64,000 bases of DNA from Nitrospinota bacterium (lineage in GTDB: Bacteria > Nitrospinota_A > UBA7883 > JACRLM01). The notes beneath the pieces are model-generated. The model saw nothing but the letters and a program-made list of their open reading frames with translations. It was not told where the DNA came from and did no database searches. Below are positions 8,332 through 17,301 of this stretch, piece after piece. Position numbers and translations under genes: made by a program. Location: NCBI GenBank assembly GCA_016208975.1, contig JACQXA010000002.1, positions 146,420 to 210,419 of the forward strand, written 5' to 3'. Every line of letters starts with the position of its first letter. The stretch's first letter is position 1.

Positions 8332-10662
8332 CTATGGGGTTTCTTCCCCGTTTTCTTCTACACCAGCTTCCGTCTCCACGCATCCGCAAACGGCCATGGC
8401 GGCGGCGTGATATGTTCCCGGCGGAATGGAGCCACCGGGCGCAGTCCAGAAGGCTCCGGGCTTTTCAGCAAGGATTTCGCGCGTCTGGGCCCCACCCTGG
8501 TTCCCGCCGCAAAGAACCGTGGCGGTAAATCCTGATGCGTTTTTCCGTGATGGGCCTTGCGTTGTTTTGTATCCACAACCCCGCGCCCTCGAAAATTCCT
8601 TGCGCCAAACCGGGTTTGCAAGAGCCGCGGCCAAATATTTGTTGCGGGCCTGGGCCGTGGAGAAACGGTATTTATCGCCGGTAACGTACTTACCTTCCCT
8701 GATGGAGGTGAGCAAGGCGAGGGAATCCTTAAAACCCGCGGCCAGCGCAGGGGCTCCGCCCACCGCTGGCTTGCCTTTTTCTGAGAGACTTTTGAAAAGA
8801 GGCTCATCCCTGGCCACGGCGGCGCCAGCGCCCTCAAGATTCTCCGCCATCTCTTTAGCCGCGCCGGAATGTCCCAAAGCCAGCGCCAGCTTTAACGGAG
8901 CAAATCCGCCGTTATCCGCTTCCGTTCCCCTGGCGCCCGCCGGCAATAACGCTTTTACCACGTTCAGATGGTTTCCAAGCGCGGCTAGATGGAGGGCCGT
9001 GGCCCCGGAGACGGAGTCTTTAGTATCGGCATTCGCGCCGAATAGCAGAAGCAGGTTGGCCCCTTCCGCGTTGCCGGTGGCGGCGGCCAACATCAATGGG
9101 GTCCTTCCGCATGAATCCGCCCGGTCCGGCTCCGCGCCGTTTCTAAGCAACGCCAGCGCCGCGCCATTGGCGGAGTTTTGTATTGCCGCCGATAGGGGAG
9201 TGGCCGCGGAGCAATTAATACTGTTTGGGTTTTTGTAACCATCACGGATAAGGCCCGCCAAATCATCCGCCCTGGGGCCGTAATATTCATAGGGGAATTT
9301 AAGCGCGCCAGCTTTGTTGGGATTGGCCCCTTTTTCCAGCATGGCCTGGATGGAGTTTTCCATCCCTTCCAGCGATGCATGGAATAAAAGCCTGTCCAGA
9401 GCCTCGCCTTCCGCCACCGCAAGTTTTGTTATATATTCCCGCTCCCGGATGAGTTGATAGGCTTTCCTGTGCCCCAGCTTTAAGGCCGCCTCGAAGGGTT
9501 TCACCCCGTCTGGCCCGGCCCGGGTCACATCCGCCCCGGCCGCAAGCAACAGCGACACCGTTTGCCCGTCCCCATTTTTAGCGGCGGCAAGTATCGGGGT
9601 CTCCCCCGCGCCGGATACGGCGTCCACGTTGGCCCCGGCTTTTATGAGCGCGTCAGCCGTTCCGGCGGCCCCGGCCATGGCGGCCTTGCCCAGGGCGGTC
9701 TGCCCATACTGGTCCACGGCGTTAACGTCCGCGCCGGACTGGATGAGTATTTGAGCCGTCTCTACGTCATTAACCTCGCCAGCGGCCATCAGGGGCGTTC
9801 TCCCGGCGTTGTCGCCAGCGTTCACGTCGGCCCCATGGATTATGAAGTTTAGCGCGGCAGGGCCGTTCCCGGCCTTTATGGCTTCGATGAGCGGCGTTTG
9901 CCCCAGGGTGTCCATGGCGTTCACGTCCGCCCCGGCGGCGATAAGGACTGAGGCGGTGGACCAGTCCGCCTGCCGGGTGGAAAGGGTAAGCGCGGTCTGC
10001 CCCAGGTCGTCGGTGGCGTTCACGTCGGCCCTGGCGGCGACAAGGAGCTTTATGCACTCAACCGCCCCGGTGGATGCGGCGCCTATCAGCACGGTCCTGC
10101 GGTTCGCGTCCCTCGCTTTTACCGAAGCTCCCGCGCTGATTAACGATGCCACCATTTGGGTGGAGCCACTCATGGCGGCGCGGATGAGGGGGGTCTTGCC
10201 CATCCTGTCGGCGATTTCCACGTCCGCCCCGCCGGCGATGAGCGCATCCACCAGCGCCGGATGTTTTGTCTCGACTGCGATAAACAGCGCCGTGCGCGAA
10301 AGGTTGTCTTTCAAATCCACCTTCGCCCCGGCTTCCAGTAGCGTCCTGGCGGCTTCCGGCCGGTTTTTGCCAGCCGAGAGCATCAGCGCGGTTTTCCCGG
10401 CGTAGTTAACGGCGTTCACATCCGCTCCGGCTGTTATGAGCCTTTTCAGCGCCTCCACGCGCCCCGCCTCGCTTGCGGCCATAACCGGGGTGAACCCCAG
10501 CTCGTCGGCTGTTCCGGGTTTCACGCCTTCGGCCAGCAGGGTATCTATATGCGACAGGTCTCCCTTGGCGGCGGAGGTCATCAGAAGGGATGGATCGTGG
10601 CTGGCGCAGGCCGAGCTTAACAAAAGGCAGGCGCATGCCAGCAAAGCGGACAACCGGTTCAT
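8332..10662 (-). CDS. ankyrin-repeat probable lipoprotein
   Basis: Start set at ATG 10662, giving MNRLSALLACACLLLSSACA, a lipoprotein-type signal ending in SSAC (Cys19). A longer frame to 10713 adds 17 residues before the signal. The 776-residue product has about 17 ankyrin repeats of 33 residues (repeated xTPLxxAxxxG...LLxAGADVNA) from about residue 25 to 620. Repeats 12-14 are degenerate with an insertion. The C-terminal 150 residues (Cys-containing, GCGYKTT, VLCGGNQGG, AVCGCVETE) match no domain I know. It is likely a periplasm-facing protein-binding scaffold. The very regular repeats make the locus prone to recombination. Confidence 0.82.
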   Translation of the reverse strand: MNRLSALLACACLLLSSACASHDPSLLMTSAAKGDLSHIDTLLAEGVKPGTADELGFTPVMAASEAGRVEALKRLITAGADVNAVNYAGKTALMLSAGKNRPEAARTLLEAGAKVDLKDNLSRTALFIAVETKHPALVDALIAGGADVEIADRMGKTPLIRAAMSGSTQMVASLISAGASVKARDANRRTVLIGAASTGAVECIKLLVAARADVNATDDLGQTALTLSTRQADWSTASVLIAAGADVNAMDTLGQTPLIEAIKAGNGPAALNFIIHGADVNAGDNAGRTPLMAAGEVNDVETAQILIQSGADVNAVDQYGQTALGKAAMAGAAGTADALIKAGANVDAVSGAGETPILAAAKNGDGQTVSLLLAAGADVTRAGPDGVKPFEAALKLGHRKAYQLIREREYITKLAVAEGEALDRLLFHASLEGMENSIQAMLEKGANPNKAGALKFPYEYYGPRADDLAGLIRDGYKNPNSINCSAATPLSAAIQNSANGAALALLRNGAEPDRADSCGRTPLMLAAATGNAEGANLLLLFGANADTKDSVSGATALHLAALGNHLNVVKALLPAGARGTEADNGGFAPLKLALALGHSGAAKEMAENLEGAGAAVARDEPLFKSLSEKGKPAVGGAPALAAGFKDSLALLTSIREGKYVTGDKYRFSTAQARNKYLAAALANPVWRKEFSRARGCGYKTTQGPSRKNASGFTATVLCGGNQGGAQTREILAEKPGAFWTAPGGSIPPGTYHAAAMAVCGCVETEAGVEENGEETP

Positions 10663-10752
10663 ATTGATTCTGGAATTCACAAGAAGCCTTATATAAAAAC
10701 CATGAACCAACATATTAAAGGCGACCGGTCCGCGTTTCCAGCCTAAAGCCGT

Positions 10753-12534
10753 CTATCGCGCCTGACTCCGGCGCGCCGGGATTATCTCCCCGGCGGAGTT
10801 GATGAAATATACATCGCGTATGGAAAGCCGTTCCGCCACCTCCAGCACATTGCCATACCCCCGGCAATGATATGAGTTTGATGGGATAAAAGCGGTGTCC
10901 GGCGCGAACCGGGCGATGTTATCTAAAAGAGATCCATCCAGCCCGTCCACGCTTAAAAAGCCTTCGCGCCCGTAAGGGAGGATTTTCAGCCACGGCCGGT
11001 TATTTTCGAAACCGGCCCTGTGGCCCTCGTGACATAGAAACCCTACCTCCGCTTCAGTCCAGCTTTGCCGGACGGCGTTCAGGCACATTTCGATGTGCCA
11101 GTCCCGGCTGGAGCGGAACAGCAGAGGACGCTTTGGCGCAATCCCAGCGGTTTTAACAGACTTGTCCCAGTTGTCGTAAAACACCCGGCCGTCCCGTGTT
11201 TTGCGGGCCTCGTCATAAGCATGTAGCGCGTCGAGACGGACAGACTCTATCTGTCCGCCCGTATAGCCCGGCAGGTCTATCACGCTGGACACGCCACCGT
11301 CGAAATCCTCCCAACCCCTGTCCACCAGCGCCCCCGCTTCCAGCGCCCAATCGTAGAAAGGCGTTCCCGGCTGGGGTGTGCAGATGGACACCTGGCAGTC
11401 CGATATCAGGTCGCTCTCAATGAGCTGTCGCATGAGCTTAACCGTCTTGCCGTCTTCCTCTGCGGTTGCGCCCGGCCCGCCCAGGGTGAAGGTGGCGTAC
11501 ACTCCCAGCCCTATTTCTTTTGCCGTATCCAAAAACGAGTTAAGCTTATCGGGCCGGTATTTCGCGCCCAGCTGAAGCCCTTGGGCCACGGTGTCGCTGG
11601 CGGTTTCCACTCCCACGCGAACCTGGTAATATCCCGCCCGTTTCATAAGCTCCAGCGCCTCCCGGTCGAAATTCTGGTATGCGCACATGGCGTCGTACCG
11701 TTTACCGTCCAGCCCGGCGGCGGTTATGGCCCGGGCCAGTTTCTTTGTGCGGGCGATGTTGGCGTTGTGGATCTCGTCGTCGAAAAACGCCCCTTCCAGC
11801 GAGGGGTATTTGGTGAAAAGCATGTCCAGCTCCGCCACCACGCTATCCGCGTTCCGCGCCCGGTAATCCGGCCCGCCGTAATAGGTGTGGCACGCCACGC
11901 AATACACGCACCTGTATGGGCAACCACGAGAGGCGTAAACCTGCGCCTCCCGGTATCTGCAAATGGGGTCGCCTTTCATGGCGTAAGCCAACCGGCTTAT
12001 GTCTCCGTCTTCCGGCAACGGCAGTTCATCCACGTCTATCAGGTTGCCCCGGTCAAACTCGATGACGCCGCTGGCAGGGGTTTTAGCGCCGTTCCTGAAA
12101 AACTCCAGAGCGGGTTTCAGGTATTCCCCTTTTATCACCAGGTCGCAAACGCCTTCCACCGACCGGGGGTAGGTGGTGGGGTGCTGGCCGGTCATGGCCA
12201 CTTTGGCCCCGGTGGCGGCCTTAACGGCGCGGGCCACCCACATGTCCTCGTTTATGGTGCGGGTGGAGCTTTCCATCAACAGCCAGTCCGGCTTCTCACC
12301 GGCGATGAGTTTGGCGTAGTCCTCTTTGTCCATCCGGGTAAGGCACGCGTCCACAAGTTTTATTTCGTGGCCGGTATCCCTTTTCAAAAGTGAGCTTAGA
12401 TAACCCAGGTCTCTCGGATAATAGGTGAAAGCGTCGCTATGCCCTTTGGCGGAGGTTGTCCACCGGCTGGGGTAGGGGATGATGTACCATCCCGCGCCGT
12501 CTATCCCCACGCAGTTGGCCAGGACTATTTTCAT
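10753..12534 (-). CDS. B12-binding-type radical SAM enzyme
   Basis: 593 residues. The N-terminal 165 residues have the cobalamin-binding-like fold pattern (VLANCVG, VDACLTRMD, MTGQHPTTYP, VIKGEY). The radical SAM core has the CxxxCxxC cluster at Cys205, Cys209 and Cys212 (CPYRCVYC), and the core continues with FFDDEIHN and VRVGVETASD. Class B enzymes of this type methylate or rearrange unreactive carbons. The C-terminal about 150 residues are a distinct extension with no motif I recognise. It is the last gene of a minus-strand trio, 30 bp after the MKFHF-family gene. The substrate is unknown. Confidence 0.85.
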   Translation of the reverse strand: MKIVLANCVGIDGAGWYIIPYPSRWTTSAKGHSDAFTYYPRDLGYLSSLLKRDTGHEIKLVDACLTRMDKEDYAKLIAGEKPDWLLMESSTRTINEDMWVARAVKAATGAKVAMTGQHPTTYPRSVEGVCDLVIKGEYLKPALEFFRNGAKTPASGVIEFDRGNLIDVDELPLPEDGDISRLAYAMKGDPICRYREAQVYASRGCPYRCVYCVACHTYYGGPDYRARNADSVVAELDMLFTKYPSLEGAFFDDEIHNANIARTKKLARAITAAGLDGKRYDAMCAYQNFDREALELMKRAGYYQVRVGVETASDTVAQGLQLGAKYRPDKLNSFLDTAKEIGLGVYATFTLGGPGATAEEDGKTVKLMRQLIESDLISDCQVSICTPQPGTPFYDWALEAGALVDRGWEDFDGGVSSVIDLPGYTGGQIESVRLDALHAYDEARKTRDGRVFYDNWDKSVKTAGIAPKRPLLFRSSRDWHIEMCLNAVRQSWTEAEVGFLCHEGHRAGFENNRPWLKILPYGREGFLSVDGLDGSLLDNIARFAPDTAFIPSNSYHCRGYGNVLEVAERLSIRDVYFINSAGEIIPARRSQAR

Positions 12535-12564
12535 TTACGCTCCATTGTTCGGATCAATAACCCT

Positions 12565-13599
12565 TCACCCCGCGAACGGGATGAACAGCCGGTTCCATTT
12601 CTTCAGCCCCAGGGCCTGCTTTATTATCTTATCCGCGTTTTGCCCCACAGCTTCCCATTCGTTGGACATATCCGCGTGATGGATGCGGATAGGCTGGCGC
12701 AGAAAATGATGGTGTATCCTGTCGCCGCGCCGGGCGATGAACCGGGCGAAACTGGATAAGCTGAACCTGTTGGGCATGATGGGGCCCTGCTCCTTCCCAC
12801 GCCCGCTCACCTCAAACGTGGCCATCTCGTCGGAATCGCCCACTATGTGGTAATCCGCCGGGTCGGGCACGGCGGCTGTCAGGAAATCGGTGTCTATCGC
12901 GCCGACAGGAAGCGCGCCTAAATTACGGGGCCATACCATCGCGGGGAATAGATGCAGGCAATGGGCCACGAACCCTTCCTGCCCCACCCGGAAATAAAGG
13001 TTCACCGGAGCCTCGCTGAAATTGGGCGAGTCCGCGAAATATGTGTCCATTAGCGGATGGGCATGCTCAAGGGCCAGCTTTACCAATTGCCTGGGCGCGG
13101 CGCTTATCACCCCCCCGGCGCCAAAGGCCGATCTTAAAGCGGGCGCGAAGGTTTCTTTCACCGTGCGGAAACCCGTGGTCATCACGGCCCGTTTGCCCAT
13201 CCGCGCCAGCTCGTAAAGGCGGTTGAAGAACCCGTCGGACCAAACCATGTCCGGCGTAAGGAACACCAGCGCCGCGTTTTCAGAGGCCGCCTCGGCCACA
13301 GCCATGCGGTGGAGCCACGTCATGCCCATCAACGGATTGGATTTTGTCACGCCGCCAGTGGAGAATAGATGGTCAACCGCCACCACGTCCACCGGGGCCT
13401 GCGCCACAAGGCTTTTAAATGAGGCGTGGGACACGATTCTTTCCGCGTCGGCGGTGGTTGTATAAATCTTGTAAACCGCATCGGCCTTAAGCGTGACAGA
13501 TGGCACGTTGCCGGGCGCAAGGTGGGTCGGCAGGCATAAATCAAGATACAGGCTTGTGTATTCCTCCCCCCACAACACTGTGACGAAATGGAATTTCAT
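12565..13599 (-). CDS. MKFHF-family protein 1, unknown (possible glycosyltransferase)
   Basis: 344 residues and the shortest member of a four-protein family in this window (others at 29838-31268, 32385-33782 and the C-half of 36038-38443). Shared features: the MKFHFVTVxWG start with CLPxxLxPGN, an LTPDxVWSDGxF block (about 114-126), a KLALxHxHPL...DSPNF block (about 180), VWPR, an acidic IDTDF, and VxDSDEMAxxE (about 255-265). Unlike members 2 and 3 it lacks the C-terminal Rossmann domain. The first strand and acidic motifs suggest a GT-A-like sugar transferase, but this is inference. Its start overlaps the stop of the upstream gene (ATGA). Confidence 0.7.
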   Translation of the reverse strand: MKFHFVTVLWGEEYTSLYLDLCLPTHLAPGNVPSVTLKADAVYKIYTTTADAERIVSHASFKSLVAQAPVDVVAVDHLFSTGGVTKSNPLMGMTWLHRMAVAEAASENAALVFLTPDMVWSDGFFNRLYELARMGKRAVMTTGFRTVKETFAPALRSAFGAGGVISAAPRQLVKLALEHAHPLMDTYFADSPNFSEAPVNLYFRVGQEGFVAHCLHLFPAMVWPRNLGALPVGAIDTDFLTAAVPDPADYHIVGDSDEMATFEVSGRGKEQGPIMPNRFSLSSFARFIARRGDRIHHHFLRQPIRIHHADMSNEWEAVGQNADKIIKQALGLKKWNRLFIPFAG

Positions 13600-14576
13600 A
13601 GCCGGTCTCCGCGCGGTTGAAAGATCTGCGCCACGGCGTGGGCGGCGCGTCCCGCGCTCTCTTCCGAATCCGGCGAAAAGTTGTCGAGACTTGTAAACCT
13701 GGACTTGGCGATTTCACAGATTTTCACAGCCTCCGAAACAGCTTTATCGGTTACATTACCGTTCACGCATAAAACCGCCTCCGCCACCTGCGATTCGCCG
13801 GATACCCGTTTCATCATCCCTAGCGACTGTTCCACGCCATAGCCCGGCGCGGAGCAGTTTATAACCCGGTAGCCGGGCAGAAGCTCTTGCAACCGCCAGG
13901 GGAATGTTTTCTCATCGCTCAAATTGGGGGCGAACACGCCGGTTCCGCCGAATATCGCCATGACCGGCCTATTACCCCCGGTTTCCCCGCCGGGAGCGGT
14001 TACGCGCCGCCCGGCAATGTCTATCGTCATCTGGAAAAGCCCATCAACCGCGCCGCCTTCCCTAAAGATGTGACGTTTGACACTAGTTGGGCGGTTAATC
14101 CAGCCCAGCCCCTCGTCATGGGCCAGAATGGCCCACGGGTCTTTAAGGGCCGTGGAGGGGAACCTCCAGGGTCGCAACCCGCCCGGGTCTATGGAAAAGG
14201 ATATAAACGTTTCGGCCCGGGGCAGAAGGCCCGCGCGGATCCATTTATCCAGCGCGTCAACAACGTTGAAATGGTAGAACTGGTCGCCAATAACAATGGC
14301 GATGCGGGCCGGGCGGATTTTCCTGAGCGCCCGCAACAGCGAAAGGTTGCGCCATGAAATATGGCCGGAGAATGCGGATAAAGCGGTTCCGCCAGCCGAA
14401 AATGTTTCCGCCCTGCTTTTTTCCACCAGCAGGTGGACAGCGCCCTCCCGGAGCCGCAAGGCGGAAAGCGCTTTTATAACGAACTCGTTCCGGGCGGTTC
14501 CAATCAGGACCAGGGTTCCGGCGGAGTGATTCGCCGACCCAGCTCCCCCGCCGCTGTTATTGCCAGTCAAACCCAT
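13596..14576 (-). CDS. two-part protein with degenerate SGNH-like domain
   Basis: 326 residues. Residues 1 to about 195 are unrecognised. From about 203 the sequence resembles an SGNH hydrolase: FGGTGVFAPN replaces the GDSxT block, CSAPGYGVEQSL parallels NFGARGYGPDQAL in the SGNH protein at 2336-3484, and LCVNGN is block III-like. The nucleophile Ser is lost (GGT instead of GDS) and no clear DxxH is seen, so it may bind rather than hydrolyse or use other residues. First gene of the minus-strand trio; the start is not certain because no strong ribosome-binding site is visible. Confidence 0.6.
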   Translation of the reverse strand: MGLTGNNSGGGAGSANHSAGTLVLIGTARNEFVIKALSALRLREGAVHLLVEKSRAETFSAGGTALSAFSGHISWRNLSLLRALRKIRPARIAIVIGDQFYHFNVVDALDKWIRAGLLPRAETFISFSIDPGGLRPWRFPSTALKDPWAILAHDEGLGWINRPTSVKRHIFREGGAVDGLFQMTIDIAGRRVTAPGGETGGNRPVMAIFGGTGVFAPNLSDEKTFPWRLQELLPGYRVINCSAPGYGVEQSLGMMKRVSGESQVAEAVLCVNGNVTDKAVSEAVKICEIAKSRFTSLDNFSPDSEESAGRAAHAVAQIFQPRGDRL

Positions 14577-14760
14577 CCTGATATTATCGGCGAAAGAGGG
14601 TTTATGATTAGCGCTTAATGGATAAATGCCGCTTGCGCAGGGCGCATTTTAAGCGCGTGTTCCGCGCCAACAGGGCGTATTATTTCCCGCAACGGCCATA
14701 AAGTAAAGTATTTAGCGTTATTTGGCCCCGTCAAAAAGCCGCCGGGCCAAGGCTTATTTC

Positions 14761-14912
14761 GGTGGTGTCCCAGTTTGGATCTCAAATAATGGACAGATCC
14801 TTCACTTCGCTTGCGCTTCGCCCAGGATGACAATGTTATCAACGGCTTTTATATTGCCGTTCTGGGCGTAAGTGAAGAATCCCCCCTGTACTTTCAAGCT
14901 GAGACACTACCC
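14761..14912. repeat. MITE-like inverted repeat, copy 1
   Basis: About 152 bp, nearly identical to 58789-58941. Terminal inverted repeats: the left end GGTGGTGTCCCAGTTTGGA pairs with the right end when reversed and complemented (GGTAGTGTCTCAGCTTGAA). Internally the arms around GATCCTTCACTTCGC and GTGAAGAATC also pair, so the whole element can fold into one long hairpin. No coding capacity. The structure fits a non-autonomous transposable element or a large REP-like repeat. Confidence 0.8.
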
Positions 14913-14970
14913 TTATTTCCCTAAAGTTAAAATGCCAATTACCGATATGTTAAATTGTAGGGCGGGGTTT

Positions 14971-15000
14971 TTGACTTATTTGTTAAAATCGCCGGTTAAT
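14971..15000 (+). promoter_or_regulatory. candidate sigma70-type promoter for the 15110 gene run
   Basis: TTGACT at 14971-14976 and GTTAAT at 14995-15000 with an 18-nt spacer, about 110 nt before the first start codon. The -10 matches four of six consensus positions. Weak but the best placed candidate in this gap. Confidence 0.3.
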
Positions 15001-15109
15001 ACCGGGTTTGAGGGCTTGGAAATGACTAAAAGGCCAGCCATTCGCCAAACCCCGCTTTCGTTGTTGGAAGATACTCCATTGGCCATCGTTAGACGTTCGG
15101 ATTGGCGAA

Positions 15110-16636
15110 ATGAACCATAGAGACAAGATCAAGACGCTGGCGGAGCTGGCCGAAACGGCGCAATCCGCCCGGGCCGGGGGGAAAAAGGTCGTTTACTGCC
15201 ACGGCGTTTTCGACCTGCTTCACATCGGCCACATAAAACATCTGGAGGCCGCCCGCCGGTTGGGGGACATCCTCATCGTAACCGTCACCCCCGACCGGTT
15301 CGTGAACAAGGGGCCGCACCGCCCCGCGTTCCCCGAAATGTTGCGCGCCGAGGCGCTGGCCGCCATGGGGTGCGTGGATTGGGTGGGTGTGAACAACTGG
15401 CCCACAGCCGTGGAGCCCATAAACATCATCAAACCCGACCTTTTCGTTAAGGGCATCGTGCGCGGCGAGGGCAAGCGGGACCATTCGGACGCCATTGACC
15501 AGGAGGAAAACGCAATCCGGGGCGTCGGCGGAAACATGGTGTTCACCGACGAGGAGACCTATAGCGCCTCCACGCTGATAAACCGGTTTATGGACATTTT
15601 CACCCCGGAAGCCAAACTTTTCCTGGAAGATTTCCGGAGCCGCCACACCCCCGAGGAAATAATCGGCCACATCCAGAAGATAAACCAGCTCAAGGTCCTC
15701 ACCATCGGCGAGACTATCATAGACGAGTACCATTTCTGCGCCGCCCTGGGCAAAGCCAACAAAGAGCCCATCCTGGCCGTCCGCAACCTTTACAAGGAAA
15801 CCTACGCCGGGGGCATATTGGCCATCGCCAACCACGTTTCCGGATTTTGCGGCCAGGTGGGGCTTATGAGCATGATCGGCGAGGTGGACTCCTTCGAGGA
15901 TTTTGTCCACGGGAAGCTTTATCCCAATGTTACGCCCATGTTCCTGCGCCAGCGCGGAAAACCCACGCTGGTGAAACGCCGGTTCGTGGAAAGCTATTCG
16001 GGCTCCAAGCTGTTCGAAGTGTACATAATGGAGAACGGCAAGATAAACGGCGAGCTGGAGGAGGCTTTCTGCGCCAGCCTGGAGGAGGAGCTTCCAAAAT
16101 ACGACGTGGTGGTGGTGGCCGATTACGGCCATGGCCTGTTCACCGACCGGTCCATAAAAATCCTGGCCGAAAAGGCGAAATTCCTGGCGGTGAATACCCA
16201 GACCAACGCCGGGAACATGGGGTTTAACATGATCTCCAAATACCCCCGGGCGGATTTCATATCAATAGCCGAGCCGGAGATACGGCTGGACAGCCGCGAC
16301 ATGAGCGGCGATCTGAAAAAGCTTGTGGAGCGGGCCGCCAAAAATTCCAACTGCGGCCGGATGGTGGTTACCAAGGGGAAGAACGGCTGTCTGTGTTATG
16401 ATGAAACCACGGGTTTTTGCGAAATTCCGGCGTTTTCGGTGAAAATGGTGGACCGTATCGGATCCGGCGACGCGGTGCTGGCCCTCACGGCGCCGTGCGT
16501 TACGCTGGGGCTCCCCATGGAGGTCGTGGGGTTCATCGGCAACGTGGCCGGCGCGGAAGCCTGCGCCATCATGGGGAACAAAACGCCGATAGAGCCTTCC
16601 AGTCTTTTCAGGCATATTACGTCGCTGATGAAATAA
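15110..16636 (+). CDS. HldE-like bifunctional enzyme with swapped domains (nucleotidyltransferase-PfkB kinase)
   Basis: 508 residues. The N-terminal domain (about 25-160) is a cytidylyltransferase-type nucleotidyltransferase: CHGVFDLLHIGH with HIGH at 38-41, and a late FVKGI. From about 180 a PfkB sugar kinase follows (LTIGETIIDEY, YAGGILAIANH, VTKGKNGC, and DRIGSGDAV in place of the usual DTTGAGD). Classical HldE has kinase first and nucleotidyltransferase second. Known pathway role: phosphorylate heptose 7-phosphate at C1 and make NDP-heptose. With the SIS isomerase immediately downstream, the same job is likely here; the sugar could differ. Confidence 0.82.
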   Translation: MNHRDKIKTLAELAETAQSARAGGKKVVYCHGVFDLLHIGHIKHLEAARRLGDILIVTVTPDRFVNKGPHRPAFPEMLRAEALAAMGCVDWVGVNNWPTAVEPINIIKPDLFVKGIVRGEGKRDHSDAIDQEENAIRGVGGNMVFTDEETYSASTLINRFMDIFTPEAKLFLEDFRSRHTPEEIIGHIQKINQLKVLTIGETIIDEYHFCAALGKANKEPILAVRNLYKETYAGGILAIANHVSGFCGQVGLMSMIGEVDSFEDFVHGKLYPNVTPMFLRQRGKPTLVKRRFVESYSGSKLFEVYIMENGKINGELEEAFCASLEEELPKYDVVVVADYGHGLFTDRSIKILAEKAKFLAVNTQTNAGNMGFNMISKYPRADFISIAEPEIRLDSRDMSGDLKKLVERAAKNSNCGRMVVTKGKNGCLCYDETTGFCEIPAFSVKMVDRIGSGDAVLALTAPCVTLGLPMEVVGFIGNVAGAEACAIMGNKTPIEPSSLFRHITSLMK

Positions 16637-16654
16637 TTGGAAAAACCTGCGCAC

Positions 16655-17284
16655 ATGAATAACTCAACATGGCTTGAAGAGCTGAAAAAGCTGAACCACC
16701 TGCTTTCGTCCTTCTCGTTCCGCGACGAGATGGGGGGCGACGTGAGTTTCGACGAGGGGTTCGCCCTCTGGCGCAGGTGGACGGTGGAGCTTAGGGAAAA
16801 ACGAAGGCTCTGTTTCCTCATAGGCAACGGCGCCAGCGCCTCCATGGCCAGCCACATCTCGGCGGACCTGGCCAAGAACGCCCATGTGCATACCCAGGTT
16901 TTTTCGGACCTGTCGCTAATCACCGCCATGGCCAACGACATAAGCTACGACGCGGTGTATTCGGAGCCTCTGCGCAGGCGCGGCGCTTTGGGAGACATGC
17001 TTGTGGCCATCAGCAGTTCGGGCCGGTCGGAAAACATATTGAACGCAGTAAGCGTGGCCCGGGAACTGGGCATGACGGTGATCACGCTTTCGGCAATGTC
17101 CTCGGAAAACCCGTTGCGGATGGGCGGCTCCCTGAACGCGTACGTTCCCGCCGAAACCTACGGCCACGCGGAAACCTGCCACGCCGCCATATTGCATTTC
17201 TGGATGGACTCTGTAAGCCTCGACGGGCGCAAGCCTTTGGATGATTGCCTTTCAAGGAAACTATTCGCCCCCAACCAGTCCTGA
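16655..17284 (+). CDS. SIS-domain isomerase, GmhA-like
   Basis: Start placed at ATG 16655, about 10 nt after a GGAAAA ribosome-binding-like stretch; a TTG at 16637 is the alternative. 209 residues with the sugar isomerase fold: FLIGNGASASMASHISADLAKN (phosphate and sugar binding), then AISSSGRSENILNAV, and HAETCHAAILHF near the end. This is the phosphoheptose isomerase type, which converts sedoheptulose 7-phosphate into D-glycero-D-manno-heptose 7-phosphate. It follows the HldE-like gene by 18 bp. Confidence 0.85.
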   Translation: MNNSTWLEELKKLNHLLSSFSFRDEMGGDVSFDEGFALWRRWTVELREKRRLCFLIGNGASASMASHISADLAKNAHVHTQVFSDLSLITAMANDISYDAVYSEPLRRRGALGDMLVAISSSGRSENILNAVSVARELGMTVITLSAMSSENPLRMGGSLNAYVPAETYGHAETCHAAILHFWMDSVSLDGRKPLDDCLSRKLFAPNQS

Positions 17285-17301
17285 AACGAAGAATAACGAA
17301 C

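Larger units (their letters stand above)
14577..15109. other. 530-bp divergent intergenic region containing a MITE-like repeat
   Basis: Separates a minus-strand operon from the large plus-strand run starting at 15110. Roughly 150 bp are occupied by the inverted repeat element at 14761-14912. The rest is relatively AT-rich and non-coding; short open frames here have no protein-like composition. A possible promoter for the plus run is TTGACT (14971-14976) with GTTAAT (14995-15000), spacer 18. Confidence 0.6.

Noticed and set aside
9500-10600. CRISPR-like array from regularly spaced repeats
   Set aside because: The roughly 99-bp periodicity is due to 33-residue ankyrin repeats in a coding frame; no conserved short repeat with unique spacers.
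14872-15120. Small plus-strand open frame before the HldE-like gene
   Set aside because: Starts inside the MITE-like repeat, no ribosome-binding site, composition not protein-like, and it overlaps the real start.
15089-16132. Long open frame antisense to the HldE-like gene
   Set aside because: Protein is a low-complexity His/Val-rich mirror of the real coding strand; the plus strand has full catalytic motifs and coupled neighbours.
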